A stretch of 64,000 nucleotides of DNA. It comes from Solimonas aquatica (GTDB taxonomy: Bacteria > Pseudomonadota > Gammaproteobacteria > Nevskiales > Nevskiaceae). How positions within the stretch are numbered: the stretch's first letter is position 1; each line of letters opens with the position of its first letter. The stretch is from contig NZ_FOFS01000003.1 of assembly GCF_900111015.1 (NCBI RefSeq), positions 1 through 64,000 of the forward strand, in the 5' to 3' direction. The position numbers and the translations under genes were made by a program. Below the pieces are notes generated by a model, which worked only from the letters and a program-made list of their open reading frames with translations, was not told the DNA's origin and did no database searches. Shown here in pieces: positions 56,743 through 64,000 of this stretch.

Positions 56743-59030
56743 CGCTGGCGTTCACCGCCGGCGTGCTGGCACTGCATGCGCTCAGCGCCGTTCCGGCGCT
56801 GGGTCTGCTGCTGGTGCTCTTGCTCAGCGTGCTGCCGCGCTGGCGCGGCCGCGCGTATTGGGCCGCCGCGGTGCTGGGCTTTGTGCTGAGCGTCTGGCAT
56901 GCGCGGCAGCAGCTCGAACTGCGCTGGCCGGAATCGCGTTTCAATGAAGAGATCACGCTGCGCGGCGCCATCGCCTCGCTGCCGGAACTGGCGCGCCTGC
57001 GCGATGAAAAGGAGCAGGAGCAGCGCATCTGGCGTTTCCGTTTCGAGCCCGAGGACGGACAGGCGCTGCCGGCGATGCGGGTGTCCTGGTACGGCGGTCC
57101 CGAAGCCCTGCAGGGCGGCAGCTGCTGGCAGCTGAAGCTGCGTGTGCGCGCGCCGCATGGCTCGCTCAATCCGCAGGGCTTCGACTACGAGGGCTGGTTG
57201 TATCGCCAGCATCTGGGCGCCACCGCCACGGTGCGGGAGGCGCAGCCCTGCGGCGCGGCCTCCGGCCATTTCGCGCTCAAGGCGCGACAGGCTTTTCTGA
57301 ATCGCATCGCGGCGGTGCTGGGCACGCGCCAGGGTGCGAACCTGCTGGCGGCGCTGAGCGTCGGTGCCACCGGCGGGCTGCGTGATGCGGACTGGGATGT
57401 GCTGCGCCTCACCGGCACCACGCATCTGATGGCGATCTCGGGCTTCAATCTGGCGCTGGTGGCGGGCATGGCCTGGTGGCTGCTGCGCTGGCTCTGGCCG
57501 CTGTGGCCGAGAGCCGCGCAGTGGCAGCCGGCGCAGCGCGTGGCCGGTGTCGGCGCCCTGCTGCTGGCGGCGCTGTACGCGGTGCTGGCCGGTTTCGAGG
57601 CGCCGGTGGCGCGGGCGCTGTTCATGCTGGCCCTGGCCCTGGCCGCCAGCGGTCTGGATCGTCCGCTCACCCCCAGCCGGCTGCTGGCGCTGGCCTGGAT
57701 CGCGGTGCTGCTGCCCGATCCCTGCGTGGTGCTGCTGCCGGGCTTGTGGTTGTCCTTCGCGGCGGTGGCGGCGATCTTTTACCTGAGCAGTGCGCGCTGG
57801 CGGCGCGAGGTGAACTGGCGCGCGGCGCTGCGCATCCAGCTGTTCCTCACCCTGGCACTGGCCCCGCTGGGGCTGTTCTACTTTCACGGCTTTTCCCTGA
57901 GCGCGCTGCCGGTCAATCTGCTCGCGGTGCCGGTGTTTGCGCTGCTTACGCCGCTGGTGCTGCTCGGCATGATGCCGGCCATGCTCTCCGCGGCCGCGGC
58001 CGGCTTCACCTTGCCGGCGCTGGCCTGGCTGCTGGAGCAGGTGTTTGCCGGCCTCGGCTGGTGCGCGCAGCAGGGCGGCGCGCTGTGGTGGCCGGCGGCG
58101 CCGGCATTCGCCGCGCTGCTGCTGGCGGCGCTGGGGGCGCTGCTGCTGTTTGCGCCGGCGCGGCTGCCCTTGCAGCCCCTGGGCCTGATCTGCTTCGCGC
58201 CGCTGTTGCTGCAGACCCCGCAGCCGCTGCGCGGCGCGCTGGAGCTGACGGTGCTGGACGTGGGGCAGGGCCTGTCGGTGCTGGTGCGCACCGCGCGGCA
58301 TGCGTTGCTGTTCGATGCCGGACCGGCCTATGAAGAAGGCTTCGATGCCGGCGCTTCGGTGGTTGCACCCTATGTGCTGGGGCTGGGGCTGCGCGAGCTG
58401 GACCTGCTGCTGCTCTCGCATGGCGATCTGGATCATGCTGGCGGCGTGCCCGCGGTGCGGCGCCTGCTGCGCGTGCGCCACGAACTGGGCACGCCGGGCG
58501 CGCTGCCCTGCCGCGACGGCCAGCGCTGGGACTGGGACGGCGTGCACTTCGAAGTCCTGCATCCGGGCGGTGAAAACAAGAAACGCAACGACAATTCCTG
58601 CGTGCTGAAGATCCAGGGACCGTTCGGCGCGCTGCTGCCGGGTGATATCGAAAAGAACGCCGAGCGCCAGCTGCTGCTGAGGCATCAGGACGCGCTGCGC
58701 AGCGAGGTCTTGCTGGCCCCGCATCACGGCAGCCGCAGCTCTTCCACGCCCGAGTTCGTGGCGGCGGTGGCGCCGCAGGTGGTGGTGTTTCCCGCCGGCT
58801 GGCACAACCGTTTCGCGCACCCGCGGCCGGAGGTGGTGCAGCGTTATGGCGCCTGCGGCAGCAAGGCCAGCATGTGGCTGAGCGGCGAGTCCGGGGCCCT
58901 GGAAATCTTTCAGGATGAGGCGGGCGTGCTGCGCCAGCAGCCCTGGCGCGCCAGCGCGCGACACTTTTGGAACGCACGGCCGCAGGCGCAGGCTTACTGG
59001 CGCGAGCCGGGCGCGGATTGCGCGCCATAA
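56697..59030 (+). CDS. comEC: DNA internalization competence protein ComEC/Rec2
   Basis: This 777-residue protein forms the inner-membrane channel for transforming DNA. An N-terminal domain (residues 25-180), a competence domain with many helices (about 200-500, [20 protein letters not shown] near 235), and a C-terminal metallo-beta-lactamase-like domain with the metal motif [10 protein letters not shown] (about 575) are present. The ATG at 56697 overlaps lolD by 46 bases; a later start is possible but would cut the first helix. A functional copy suggests natural competence if pili are also encoded. Confidence 0.93.
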   Translation: MDSGERGVAGDVRLLALAFTAGVLALHALSAVPALGLLLVLLLSVLPRWRGRAYWAAAVLGFVLSVWHARQQLELRWPESRFNEEITLRGAIASLPELARLRDEKEQEQRIWRFRFEPEDGQALPAMRVSWYGGPEALQGGSCWQLKLRVRAPHGSLNPQGFDYEGWLYRQHLGATATVREAQPCGAASGHFALKARQAFLNRIAAVLGTRQGANLLAALSVGATGGLRDADWDVLRLTGTTHLMAISGFNLALVAGMAWWLLRWLWPLWPRAAQWQPAQRVAGVGALLLAALYAVLAGFEAPVARALFMLALALAASGLDRPLTPSRLLALAWIAVLLPDPCVVLLPGLWLSFAAVAAIFYLSSARWRREVNWRAALRIQLFLTLALAPLGLFYFHGFSLSALPVNLLAVPVFALLTPLVLLGMMPAMLSAAAAGFTLPALAWLLEQVFAGLGWCAQQGGALWWPAAPAFAALLLAALGALLLFAPARLPLQPLGLICFAPLLLQTPQPLRGALELTVLDVGQGLSVLVRTARHALLFDAGPAYEEGFDAGASVVAPYVLGLGLRELDLLLLSHGDLDHAGGVPAVRRLLRVRHELGTPGALPCRDGQRWDWDGVHFEVLHPGGENKKRNDNSCVLKIQGPFGALLPGDIEKNAERQLLLRHQDALRSEVLLAPHHGSRSSSTPEFVAAVAPQVVVFPAGWHNRFAHPRPEVVQRYGACGSKASMWLSGESGALEIFQDEAGVLRQQPWRASARHFWNARPQAQAYWREPGADCAP

Positions 59031-59057
59031 AAAAGCCCGCAGCGGCTGCGGGCTTTT
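59031..59057. terminator. bidirectional terminator between comEC and hisI
   Basis: AAAAGCCCGCAG and CTGCGGGCTTTT form a 12-bp stem around CGG immediately after the comEC stop. Both strands end in four or more T. Confidence 0.9.
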
Positions 59058-59066
59058 GGGGGCGGC

Positions 59067-59543
59067 TCAGAGCTGCGTGGGATTCGGCGCGTCGCCGTAA
59101 ACCGCCTTCGGATCGAAGGTCTTCTCGCGCTCTTCGAAGTGCAGCTCGCGCACCGCCGGACCTTCGCCGGTGGGCACCGAGCGGTAGAAGCAGGAGCGAT
59201 AGCCGACATGGCAACTGGCGTCGCCGATCACGTCCACGCGCAGCCAGATCGCATCCTGGTCGTCGTCGATGCGCAGCTCCACCACTTTCTGGGTCAGGCC
59301 CGAGGTGGCGCCCTTGTGCCAGATCACCTGACGCGAGCGCGACCAGTAATGCGCCTCGCCGGTGGTGATGGTGAGCTTCAGGGCCTCGGCATTCATATAG
59401 CCCAGCATCAGCACCTCGCCGGTGTGCGCGGCGGTGGTGACGCAGGGCAGCAGGCCATGCTCGTCGAACTTCGGGGCAAGCTCCTTGCCCTCCTCGACCT
59501 GCTCGATGGAAACGCGCTTGAAGAACTGAACGTCGGCAGCCAT
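59067..59543 (-). CDS. hisI: phosphoribosyl-AMP cyclohydrolase, divergent
   Basis: This 158-residue protein matches HisI, which opens the purine ring of PR-AMP in histidine synthesis. [34 protein letters not shown] and [11 protein letters not shown] are family motifs, and the two zinc-type cysteines C111 and C118 are kept. The usual D-C-D-x-D run reads DDDQD (93-97), so one conserved cysteine is missing. It is alone, away from any his operon or hisE, so a second, specialised copy is possible. A TATAAA -10 (59596-59591) gives a leader of about 40 bases. Confidence 0.85.
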   Translation of the reverse strand: MAADVQFFKRVSIEQVEEGKELAPKFDEHGLLPCVTTAAHTGEVLMLGYMNAEALKLTITTGEAHYWSRSRQVIWHKGATSGLTQKVVELRIDDDQDAIWLRVDVIGDASCHVGYRSCFYRSVPTGEGPAVRELHFEEREKTFDPKAVYGDAPNPTQL

Positions 59544-59590
59544 GTGGAACATCCGCGGCACGCCCGGTGGGGGCGCAAAAAAGGGCGCTG

Positions 59591-59596
59591 TTTATA
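59591..59596 (-). promoter_or_regulatory. -10 element for hisI
   Basis: On the minus strand TATAAA is followed by CAGCGC, 48 bases before the hisI ATG at 59543. No clear -35 was seen. Confidence 0.45.
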
Positions 59597-59600
59597 CCAC

Positions 59601-59648
59601 AAAGCCCGGCCCGGGCGCCGCGAGGAAGGCGCCCGGACCGGGCTTTTT
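59601..59648. terminator. long terminator behind the Gly/Tyr-rich lipoprotein gene
   Basis: Two 19-base arms pair with one mismatch around an 8-base loop (59620-59627). The plus strand ends in five T, the minus strand in TTTG. The minus-strand lipoprotein gene is the only transcript that needs stopping here. Confidence 0.75.
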
Positions 59649-59663
59649 CAGAGCCGGCGCGGC

Positions 59664-60176
59664 TTACTGATTGCGGCCGGGCTTGTTGAACAGGCCACGG
59701 AAGGCCGGCGCCAGGGGCGATTCACGGTTGCCGCCGCCACCCCCGGAATGACCGCCACCGCCGCTGCCACCCGGATAACCGCCATGACCGCCGCCGTGAC
59801 CACCGTGGTAGCCGCCGTCGTAGCCGCCGGGAGGCGGGTAGTAGCGGCCACGGTCGTGTCCGCCGTTGTAGTAGTAGAAGCTGCCGCTGACGCTGGGGCC
59901 GTAGTAGCCATAGGCCGGACCGTAGGACGGCGCGTAATAGGGCGCGCTGTAGTACTGGTCGTAGTAGACCGTGGCAGGCGGCGTGTAGGTGTAGCTCGGC
60001 GCCGGCGCATAGCTGTAGGTCGGTGCCGGTGCGCCGAAGCCGCCGGAGACGATGCCCTGATCCACGCCCGGACGTACCGGGGCCACGGGATAGGCGACGC
60101 AGGCGCCCAGGGACAGCGTCGCTGCAAGGGTCGCGGTCAGCAGCGGCAGGCGGGTGTAGCGCAGGTGCTTGTTCAT
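59664..60176 (-). CDS. Gly/Tyr-rich low-complexity lipoprotein
   Basis: This 170-residue protein has a lipoprotein signal ending LSLGAC, then a Tyr/Pro/Ala-rich region (about 45-110, repeated SYxYxP and YYxxPYYAPSYG), and a Gly/His-rich tail (about 115-155). No enzymatic domain is visible. Such proteins are often surface or periplasmic and of unknown role. The -10 TAGAGT (60189-60184) is 7 bases from the ATG and there is no ribosome site, so a leaderless mRNA is predicted. Confidence 0.75.
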   Translation of the reverse strand: MNKHLRYTRLPLLTATLAATLSLGACVAYPVAPVRPGVDQGIVSGGFGAPAPTYSYAPAPSYTYTPPATVYYDQYYSAPYYAPSYGPAYGYYGPSVSGSFYYYNGGHDRGRYYPPPGGYDGGYHGGHGGGHGGYPGGSGGGGHSGGGGGNRESPLAPAFRGLFNKPGRNQ

Positions 60177-60183
60177 GATGGCC

Positions 60184-60189
60184 ACTCTA
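60184..60189 (-). promoter_or_regulatory. -10 element seven bases from the lipoprotein start
   Basis: On the minus strand TAGAGT-GGCCATC-ATG places the predicted transcript start at the A of the ATG. No good -35 was found. Confidence 0.5.
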
Positions 60190-60221
60190 GGCGCAGGCTC
60201 TGAATTGCGCCTGAACATTTT

Positions 60222-61052
60222 TCAGCCGGCGATGGCGCCCTTGCCCCAACCTTCGTAAGCGCGCACTTGCAGCCGATGACCGGCGCGCAGCGGCGCCAGC
60301 TCGCGGTGCAGCCAGGCGGCGATCTCTTCCACGGTGCTGTCGCAGTCCAGCAGCTGCACCCGTGATTCGGGCAGCCGCAGCTCGTAGGCACCGTCGCAGG
60401 CCTGGTAGGCGAAGTGCAGCTGGCCGTCGCCTCGATCCAGCAGATCCGCCTGCGTGCCCAGGTAAATGTCCCGCCAGCGCGCCGCCAGCTGCGCTTCCAG
60501 CGCGCGGTCGCGCACCCCGTCCACGCGCAGCTCGACGCGCGAGCGGTGGCCGTGGGCGATGTGGCGGCACAGCCCGGCGTGTTTCTTCAGGCCGTGCGCG
60601 TAGTGGTAGTAGGCGCCCTCGATGGCCTCGTGACGCAGGTTCAGGTGCAGGCGGATCGCGGGCGGCAGCAGCGGCTGCAGCTGGCGCTGCAGTGCGGCGG
60701 CGACGGTTTCGGTATCGATGCGCGCGGCGTCCAGCAGGCAGACCGCGCTGGCGGGTGAGCGATGCTCGTAGCGGCCGGGCGCGGCGTCCAGCTGCAGGTG
60801 CAGCTGCGCGCCGTCCTCCTGAATGCGCAGGCCCGGCAGCTGGCGCGGCACCAGCAGGCGATGGTCGAGGCTGGCATCGATGCCGGCCTTCAGGCGGCGC
60901 TTGGTCTGGCTGAAATCCAGCACCATGGACTGCGCATCCAGCGGCCCGTCCAGCACCACGTCCACCAGAAAGCTCTCGCCCACCAGGCCGCGCTGCGCGT
61001 CCAGATAGGCACAGTCGATGACGCTCAAATTGTCGACAAACAGGCTGGCCAT
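60222..61052 (-). CDS. duplicated 6-pyruvoyl-tetrahydropterin synthase/QueD-like protein
   Basis: This 276-residue protein is two fused PTPS/QueD-like halves. QueD itself makes 6-carboxytetrahydropterin for queuosine. The N-half keeps the VLDFSQTKRRLK and SLDHRLL segments but has VGESF where the zinc HGHSF should be. The C-half keeps the zinc and cysteine part (YAHGLKKHAGLCRHIAHGHRS) and the late YEGWGKGA Glu region but lacks the DF...LDH segment. The halves look complementary. The start MASLFVDNLSVIDCAYLD is chosen by alignment; no queuosine gene is nearby. Confidence 0.82.
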   Translation of the reverse strand: MASLFVDNLSVIDCAYLDAQRGLVGESFLVDVVLDGPLDAQSMVLDFSQTKRRLKAGIDASLDHRLLVPRQLPGLRIQEDGAQLHLQLDAAPGRYEHRSPASAVCLLDAARIDTETVAAALQRQLQPLLPPAIRLHLNLRHEAIEGAYYHYAHGLKKHAGLCRHIAHGHRSRVELRVDGVRDRALEAQLAARWRDIYLGTQADLLDRGDGQLHFAYQACDGAYELRLPESRVQLLDCDSTVEEIAAWLHRELAPLRAGHRLQVRAYEGWGKGAIAG

Positions 61053-61141
61053 ACCGCGCCGCAGGCAAAAAAGGGGGGCTAGCTTAGCCATCCGCCTGCC
61101 GCCGTGCATCGCGGCGGCGCGGCGTGGCGCGGACTATGGTT

Positions 61142-61147
61142 TAAAAT
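61142..61147 (+). promoter_or_regulatory. -10 element for gltX
   Basis: TAAAAT followed by CGCCGT lies 38 bases before the gltX ATG. A -35 is not evident. Confidence 0.45.
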
Positions 61148-61185
61148 CGCCGTCTTTTCCGCGACCTGCCGTCATCCCGAACTCC

Positions 61186-62607
61186 ATGAGCGTCGTCACC
61201 CGTTTCGCCCCCAGCCCGACCGGCTTTCTGCACATCGGCGGCGCCCGCACGGCGCTGTTCTCCTATCTCTACGCCAAGGGTCACGGCGGCAAGTTCCTGC
61301 TGCGCATCGAGGACACCGACCGCGAGCGCAGCACGCAGGAAGCAGTGGATGCGATTTTCGAAGGCATGGCCTGGCTGGGCCTGAACGGCGACAACGCCCA
61401 GCCGATCTACCAGACCCAGCGCTTCGACCGCTACCGGCAAGTGATCCAGCAGATGCTGGCGGCCGGCACCGCGTATTACTGCTACTGCAGCAAGGAAGAA
61501 CTCGACGCCCTGCGCGCCGAGCAGATGGCCAACAAGCAGAAGCCGCGCTACGACGGCCGCTGGCGCCCGGAAGCCGGCAAGACCCTGCCGACGCCGCCGG
61601 CTGACGTGCAGCCCGTCGTCCGCTTCAGGAGTCCGCTCGACGGCCAGGTCGTGCTCCAGGATCTGATCAAGGGCGAGATCGTGTTCGACAACGCCGAGCT
61701 GGACGATCTGATCATCGCGCGTGGCGATGGCACGCCCACCTACAATTTCTGCGTGGTGGTGGACGATATGGACATGGGCATCACCCATGTCATCCGTGGC
61801 GATGATCACGTCAACAACACGCCGCGCCAGATCAACATCCTCAAGGCCCTCGGCGCCACGCCGCCGGCTTACGCGCATGTCTCGATGATTCTCGGTGCCG
61901 ACGGCGCCAAGCTCTCCAAGCGCCACGGTGCGCTGGGCGTGATGGAGTATCGCGCCATGGGCTTCATGCCCGAGGCCATGCTCAATTATCTGGTGCGCCT
62001 GGGCTGGAGCCACGGTGATCAGGAGCTGTTCACGCGCGAGGAGATGTGTGCGAAGTTCAACTTCGACCACGTCTCGGCCTCGCCGGCGCGCTTCGACATG
62101 GAAAAGGCCTACTGGGTCAATCACCAGTATCTGAAGAGCGCCGATCCGGCGCTGGTCGCCACCGAGTTCGACTGGCATCTGCGCCGCATCGGCGTGGATC
62201 CCGCGCAGGGTCCGGACCTGCCGGCGGTGATCGTGCAGCAGCGCGAGCGCTGCCGCACCCTGGTGGAGATGGCCGAGAAGAGCAAGTTCTTCTTCGCCGA
62301 GCTGGACGGCTACAACGAGAAGGACGCTGCCAAGCATCTGAATGCCGAATCCGCTGCGCTGCTCGCCGAGCTGGCCAGCGCCCTGGAAGCGCTGCCGCAG
62401 TGGAGCGCCGAGGCCCTGCATCTTGCGGTCAACGGTTTTGCCGAAGGCCGCGGCCTGGGCCTGGGCAAGGTGGCGCAGCCGATCCGTGTCGCCTGCTGCG
62501 GCATGGCGGTATCGCCGCCCATCGATCAGACGCTGTATCTGCTGGGGCGTGAACGAACGCTTGCGCGGCTCAAGGCCGCAGTGTCCTACGTGCAACAGAA
62601 GCAGTAG
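61186..62607 (+). CDS. gltX: glutamyl-tRNA synthetase
   Basis: This 473-residue class I synthetase charges tRNA-Glu. The HIGH-type motif is HIGGARTAL near residue 17, the KMSKS-type motif is AKLSKRHG near 240, and RIEDTDRERST and the GDDHVNNTPRQINI segment are standard. The ATG at 61186 gives the usual VTRFAPSPTGFLHIGG start; upstream codons are not coding. Confidence 0.97.
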   Translation: MSVVTRFAPSPTGFLHIGGARTALFSYLYAKGHGGKFLLRIEDTDRERSTQEAVDAIFEGMAWLGLNGDNAQPIYQTQRFDRYRQVIQQMLAAGTAYYCYCSKEELDALRAEQMANKQKPRYDGRWRPEAGKTLPTPPADVQPVVRFRSPLDGQVVLQDLIKGEIVFDNAELDDLIIARGDGTPTYNFCVVVDDMDMGITHVIRGDDHVNNTPRQINILKALGATPPAYAHVSMILGADGAKLSKRHGALGVMEYRAMGFMPEAMLNYLVRLGWSHGDQELFTREEMCAKFNFDHVSASPARFDMEKAYWVNHQYLKSADPALVATEFDWHLRRIGVDPAQGPDLPAVIVQQRERCRTLVEMAEKSKFFFAELDGYNEKDAAKHLNAESAALLAELASALEALPQWSAEALHLAVNGFAEGRGLGLGKVAQPIRVACCGMAVSPPIDQTLYLLGRERTLARLKAAVSYVQQKQ

Positions 62608-62610
62608 AAA

Positions 62611-62700
62611 CAGTAGGGCGGGTTAGCCGCAGGCCTCACTCGCCAGATCGATCCTCCGCTGCGGCGGCTTACGCTTCGCCAGGCCGCCGCACGAAATACA
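62611..62700. repeat. intergenic palindromic repeat remnant between gltX and thrS
   Basis: The stretch starts with GTAGGGCGGGTTAGCCGCAG and contains a perfect 9-bp inverted repeat (TGCGGCGGC 62660-62668, GCCGCCGCA 62683-62691) around TTACGCTTCGCCAG. Both parts resemble the widespread GTAGGGTGGGTTA / TTACGCTTCGCTAACCCACC palindromic intergenic elements, in decayed form. The hairpin could also act on thrS expression, but there is no T run. Confidence 0.4.
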
Positions 62701-62710
62701 GGGCTTCATC

Positions 62711-64000
62711 ATGAGCATTCAAATCACCTTCCCGGATGGCAACGTCAAATCCTTCGACGCGCCGGTCACGGGCCTGGCCATCGCCCAGGGCATCTCGCCG
62801 GGCCTGGCCAAGAAAGCGGCGGTCATCAAGGTCGATGACGCGCTCTGGGACCTGAACCGTCCCATCGTGCGCGACGCGCGCATCAGCATCATCACCCGCG
62901 ACAAGCCCGAGGCCCTGGAAGTGATCCGGCACGACGCCGCGCATGTGCTGGCGCAGGCGGTGCAGGAACTCTTTCCCGGCACGCAGATCACCTTCGGTCC
63001 GGCCACCGAGGTCGGCTTCTACTACGACTTCGCGCGCGACACGCCGTTCACCGAGGCCGATCTGGAAGCCATCGAAAACAAGATGCGCGAGATCGTCAAG
63101 CGCGATCTGCCGATCAAGCGCGAGGTCTGGGACCGTGATGCCGCGCTGAAGCACTTCGAAGCCGCAGGCGAGAGCTTCAAGGCCGAGTGGATCCGCGAGG
63201 GCATCGCGGCGGACGAAGAGCTGAGCATCTACCGCCAGGGCGACAACTGGCTGGACATGTGCTTAGGGCCGCATCTGCCCTCCACCGGCAAGCTGGGCTC
63301 GGCCTTCAAGCTGATCCGCGTCGGCGGCGTGTACTGGCGCGGCGATGCCAACAATGCGCAGCTGCAGCGCATCTACGGCGTGTGCTTCGCCACTGACGAC
63401 GAACTCAAGGCCTATCTGAAGCAGATGGAAGAGGCCGAGAAGCGCGATCACCGCAAGCTCGGCAAGCAGCTGGATCTCTTCCATCAGCAGGAAGAAGCGC
63501 CGGGCATGGTGTTCTGGCATCCCAAGGGCTGGGCGATCTGGCAGGCCGTCGAGCAGTACGTGCGCGGCGTGTACAAGGCCAGCGGTTATCAGGAAGTGCG
63601 CGGCCCGCAGATCATGGACGTGAGCCTGTGGAAGCGTTCCGGGCACTGGGACAACTACCAGGAGAACATGTTCTTCACCGAGAGCGAGAAGCGCACCTAC
63701 GCGGTGAAGCCCATGAACTGCCCGGGCCATGTGCAGATCTACAACGCCGGGCTGCATTCCTATCGCGATCTGCCGATCCGCTATGCGGAGTTCGGCGGCT
63801 GCCATCGCAACGAACCCTCCGGCGCCCTGCACGGCATCATGCGCGTGCGTGCCTTCACCCAGGACGATGGCCACATCTTCTGCATGCCCGAGCAGGTGGA
63901 AGGCGAGGTCACGGCCTTTCATCAGCAGGCCATGCAGGTCTACGCCGATTTCGGCTTCACCGATCTGGCGGTCAAGCTGGCCCTGCGTCCGGACAAGCGT
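62711..64000 (+). CDS. thrS: threonyl-tRNA synthetase (5' part; runs off the window)
   Basis: The first 430 codons are present. An N-terminal TGS domain ([15 protein letters not shown]) and the editing domain with [19 protein letters not shown] and [10 protein letters not shown] lead into the class II catalytic core: motif 2 region [23 protein letters not shown] and the metal cysteine in MNCPGH. The gene continues past 64000. It is 103 bases after gltX; infC, rpmI and rplT commonly follow thrS and would be expected next. Confidence 0.98.
   Translation, partial: MSIQITFPDGNVKSFDAPVTGLAIAQGISPGLAKKAAVIKVDDALWDLNRPIVRDARISIITRDKPEALEVIRHDAAHVLAQAVQELFPGTQITFGPATEVGFYYDFARDTPFTEADLEAIENKMREIVKRDLPIKREVWDRDAALKHFEAAGESFKAEWIREGIAADEELSIYRQGDNWLDMCLGPHLPSTGKLGSAFKLIRVGGVYWRGDANNAQLQRIYGVCFATDDELKAYLKQMEEAEKRDHRKLGKQLDLFHQQEEAPGMVFWHPKGWAIWQAVEQYVRGVYKASGYQEVRGPQIMDVSLWKRSGHWDNYQENMFFTESEKRTYAVKPMNCPGHVQIYNAGLHSYRDLPIRYAEFGGCHRNEPSGALHGIMRVRAFTQDDGHIFCMPEQVEGEVTAFHQQAMQVYADFGFTDLAVKLALRPDKR

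Noticed and set aside
56739-58964. A 741-codon minus-strand ORF opposite comEC
   Set aside because: Gln/Arg-rich antisense frame of comEC with no domain; comEC itself is fully supported.

Overview
The window reads as ordinary chromosome of a high-GC gammaproteobacterium. Three things point there: a csrA / tRNA-Ser / tRNA-Arg block, the ygfB-pepP-ubiquinone hydroxylase string, and lgt-thyA-folA, all of which have gammaproteobacterial gene order. The split glycine decarboxylase (gcvPA/gcvPB), AguA/AguB, an acyl-CoA-binding protein and a large TonB receptor would suit a free-living member of the Nevskiales/Xanthomonadales side; that placement is inference from gene content, not a measured result. 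No insertion sequence, prophage, integrase or CRISPR array was seen.

Layout. 1-1.6 kb: tRNA fragment, tRNA-Arg, tRNA-Ser, csrA, a short-chain dehydrogenase. 1.6-7.2 kb: glycogen phosphorylase, truncated haemoglobin, bioA, a Tat-exported dioxygenase-like lipoprotein. 7.2-11.8 kb: argA, and divergently ygfB-pepP-ubiquinone hydroxylase. 11.9-17.2 kb: a tandem glycine riboswitch ahead of gcvT-gcvH-gcvPA-tpx-gcvPB. 17.3-22.7 kb: a small membrane protein, dgkA, a PfkB kinase, rlmI, lgt-thyA-folA, acyl-CoA-binding protein. 22.7-27 kb: a YXWGXW protein, an AAA ATPase overlapping ettA, threonine ammonia-lyase.

27-40.1 kb is the most accessory-looking part. A TetR regulator and an exported penicillin-acylase-type hydrolase face an exported carboxylesterase, a TonB receptor, an M28-like metallohydrolase and a CoA ligase across an AT-rich region that holds two near-identical operator-like palindromes. 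An MFS transporter and a long-chain-type acyl-CoA dehydrogenase follow. Together this looks like uptake, periplasmic hydrolysis, CoA activation and beta-oxidation of an unknown acylated or esterified compound.

40.3-51 kb: methyltransferase, rpoZ, cold-shock protein, CsbD-like protein, FAD monooxygenase with aguB-aguA, AraC regulator, alpha/beta hydrolase pair, and a 2-oxoacid dehydrogenase E1alpha-E1beta-E2 operon without E3. 51-59 kb: a clear Pho box in front of two tandem alkaline phosphatase lipoproteins and an unknown exported protein, then lolC-lolD-comEC. 59-64 kb: a divergent hisI, a Gly/Tyr-rich lipoprotein, a duplicated PTPS/QueD-like protein, gltX and the start of thrS.

A recurring promoter style is visible: a TAnnnT -10 element followed at once by a GC-rich discriminator, often GGCGCC-like. 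In several cases the -10 lies only 6-9 bases from the start codon, which predicts leaderless mRNAs.
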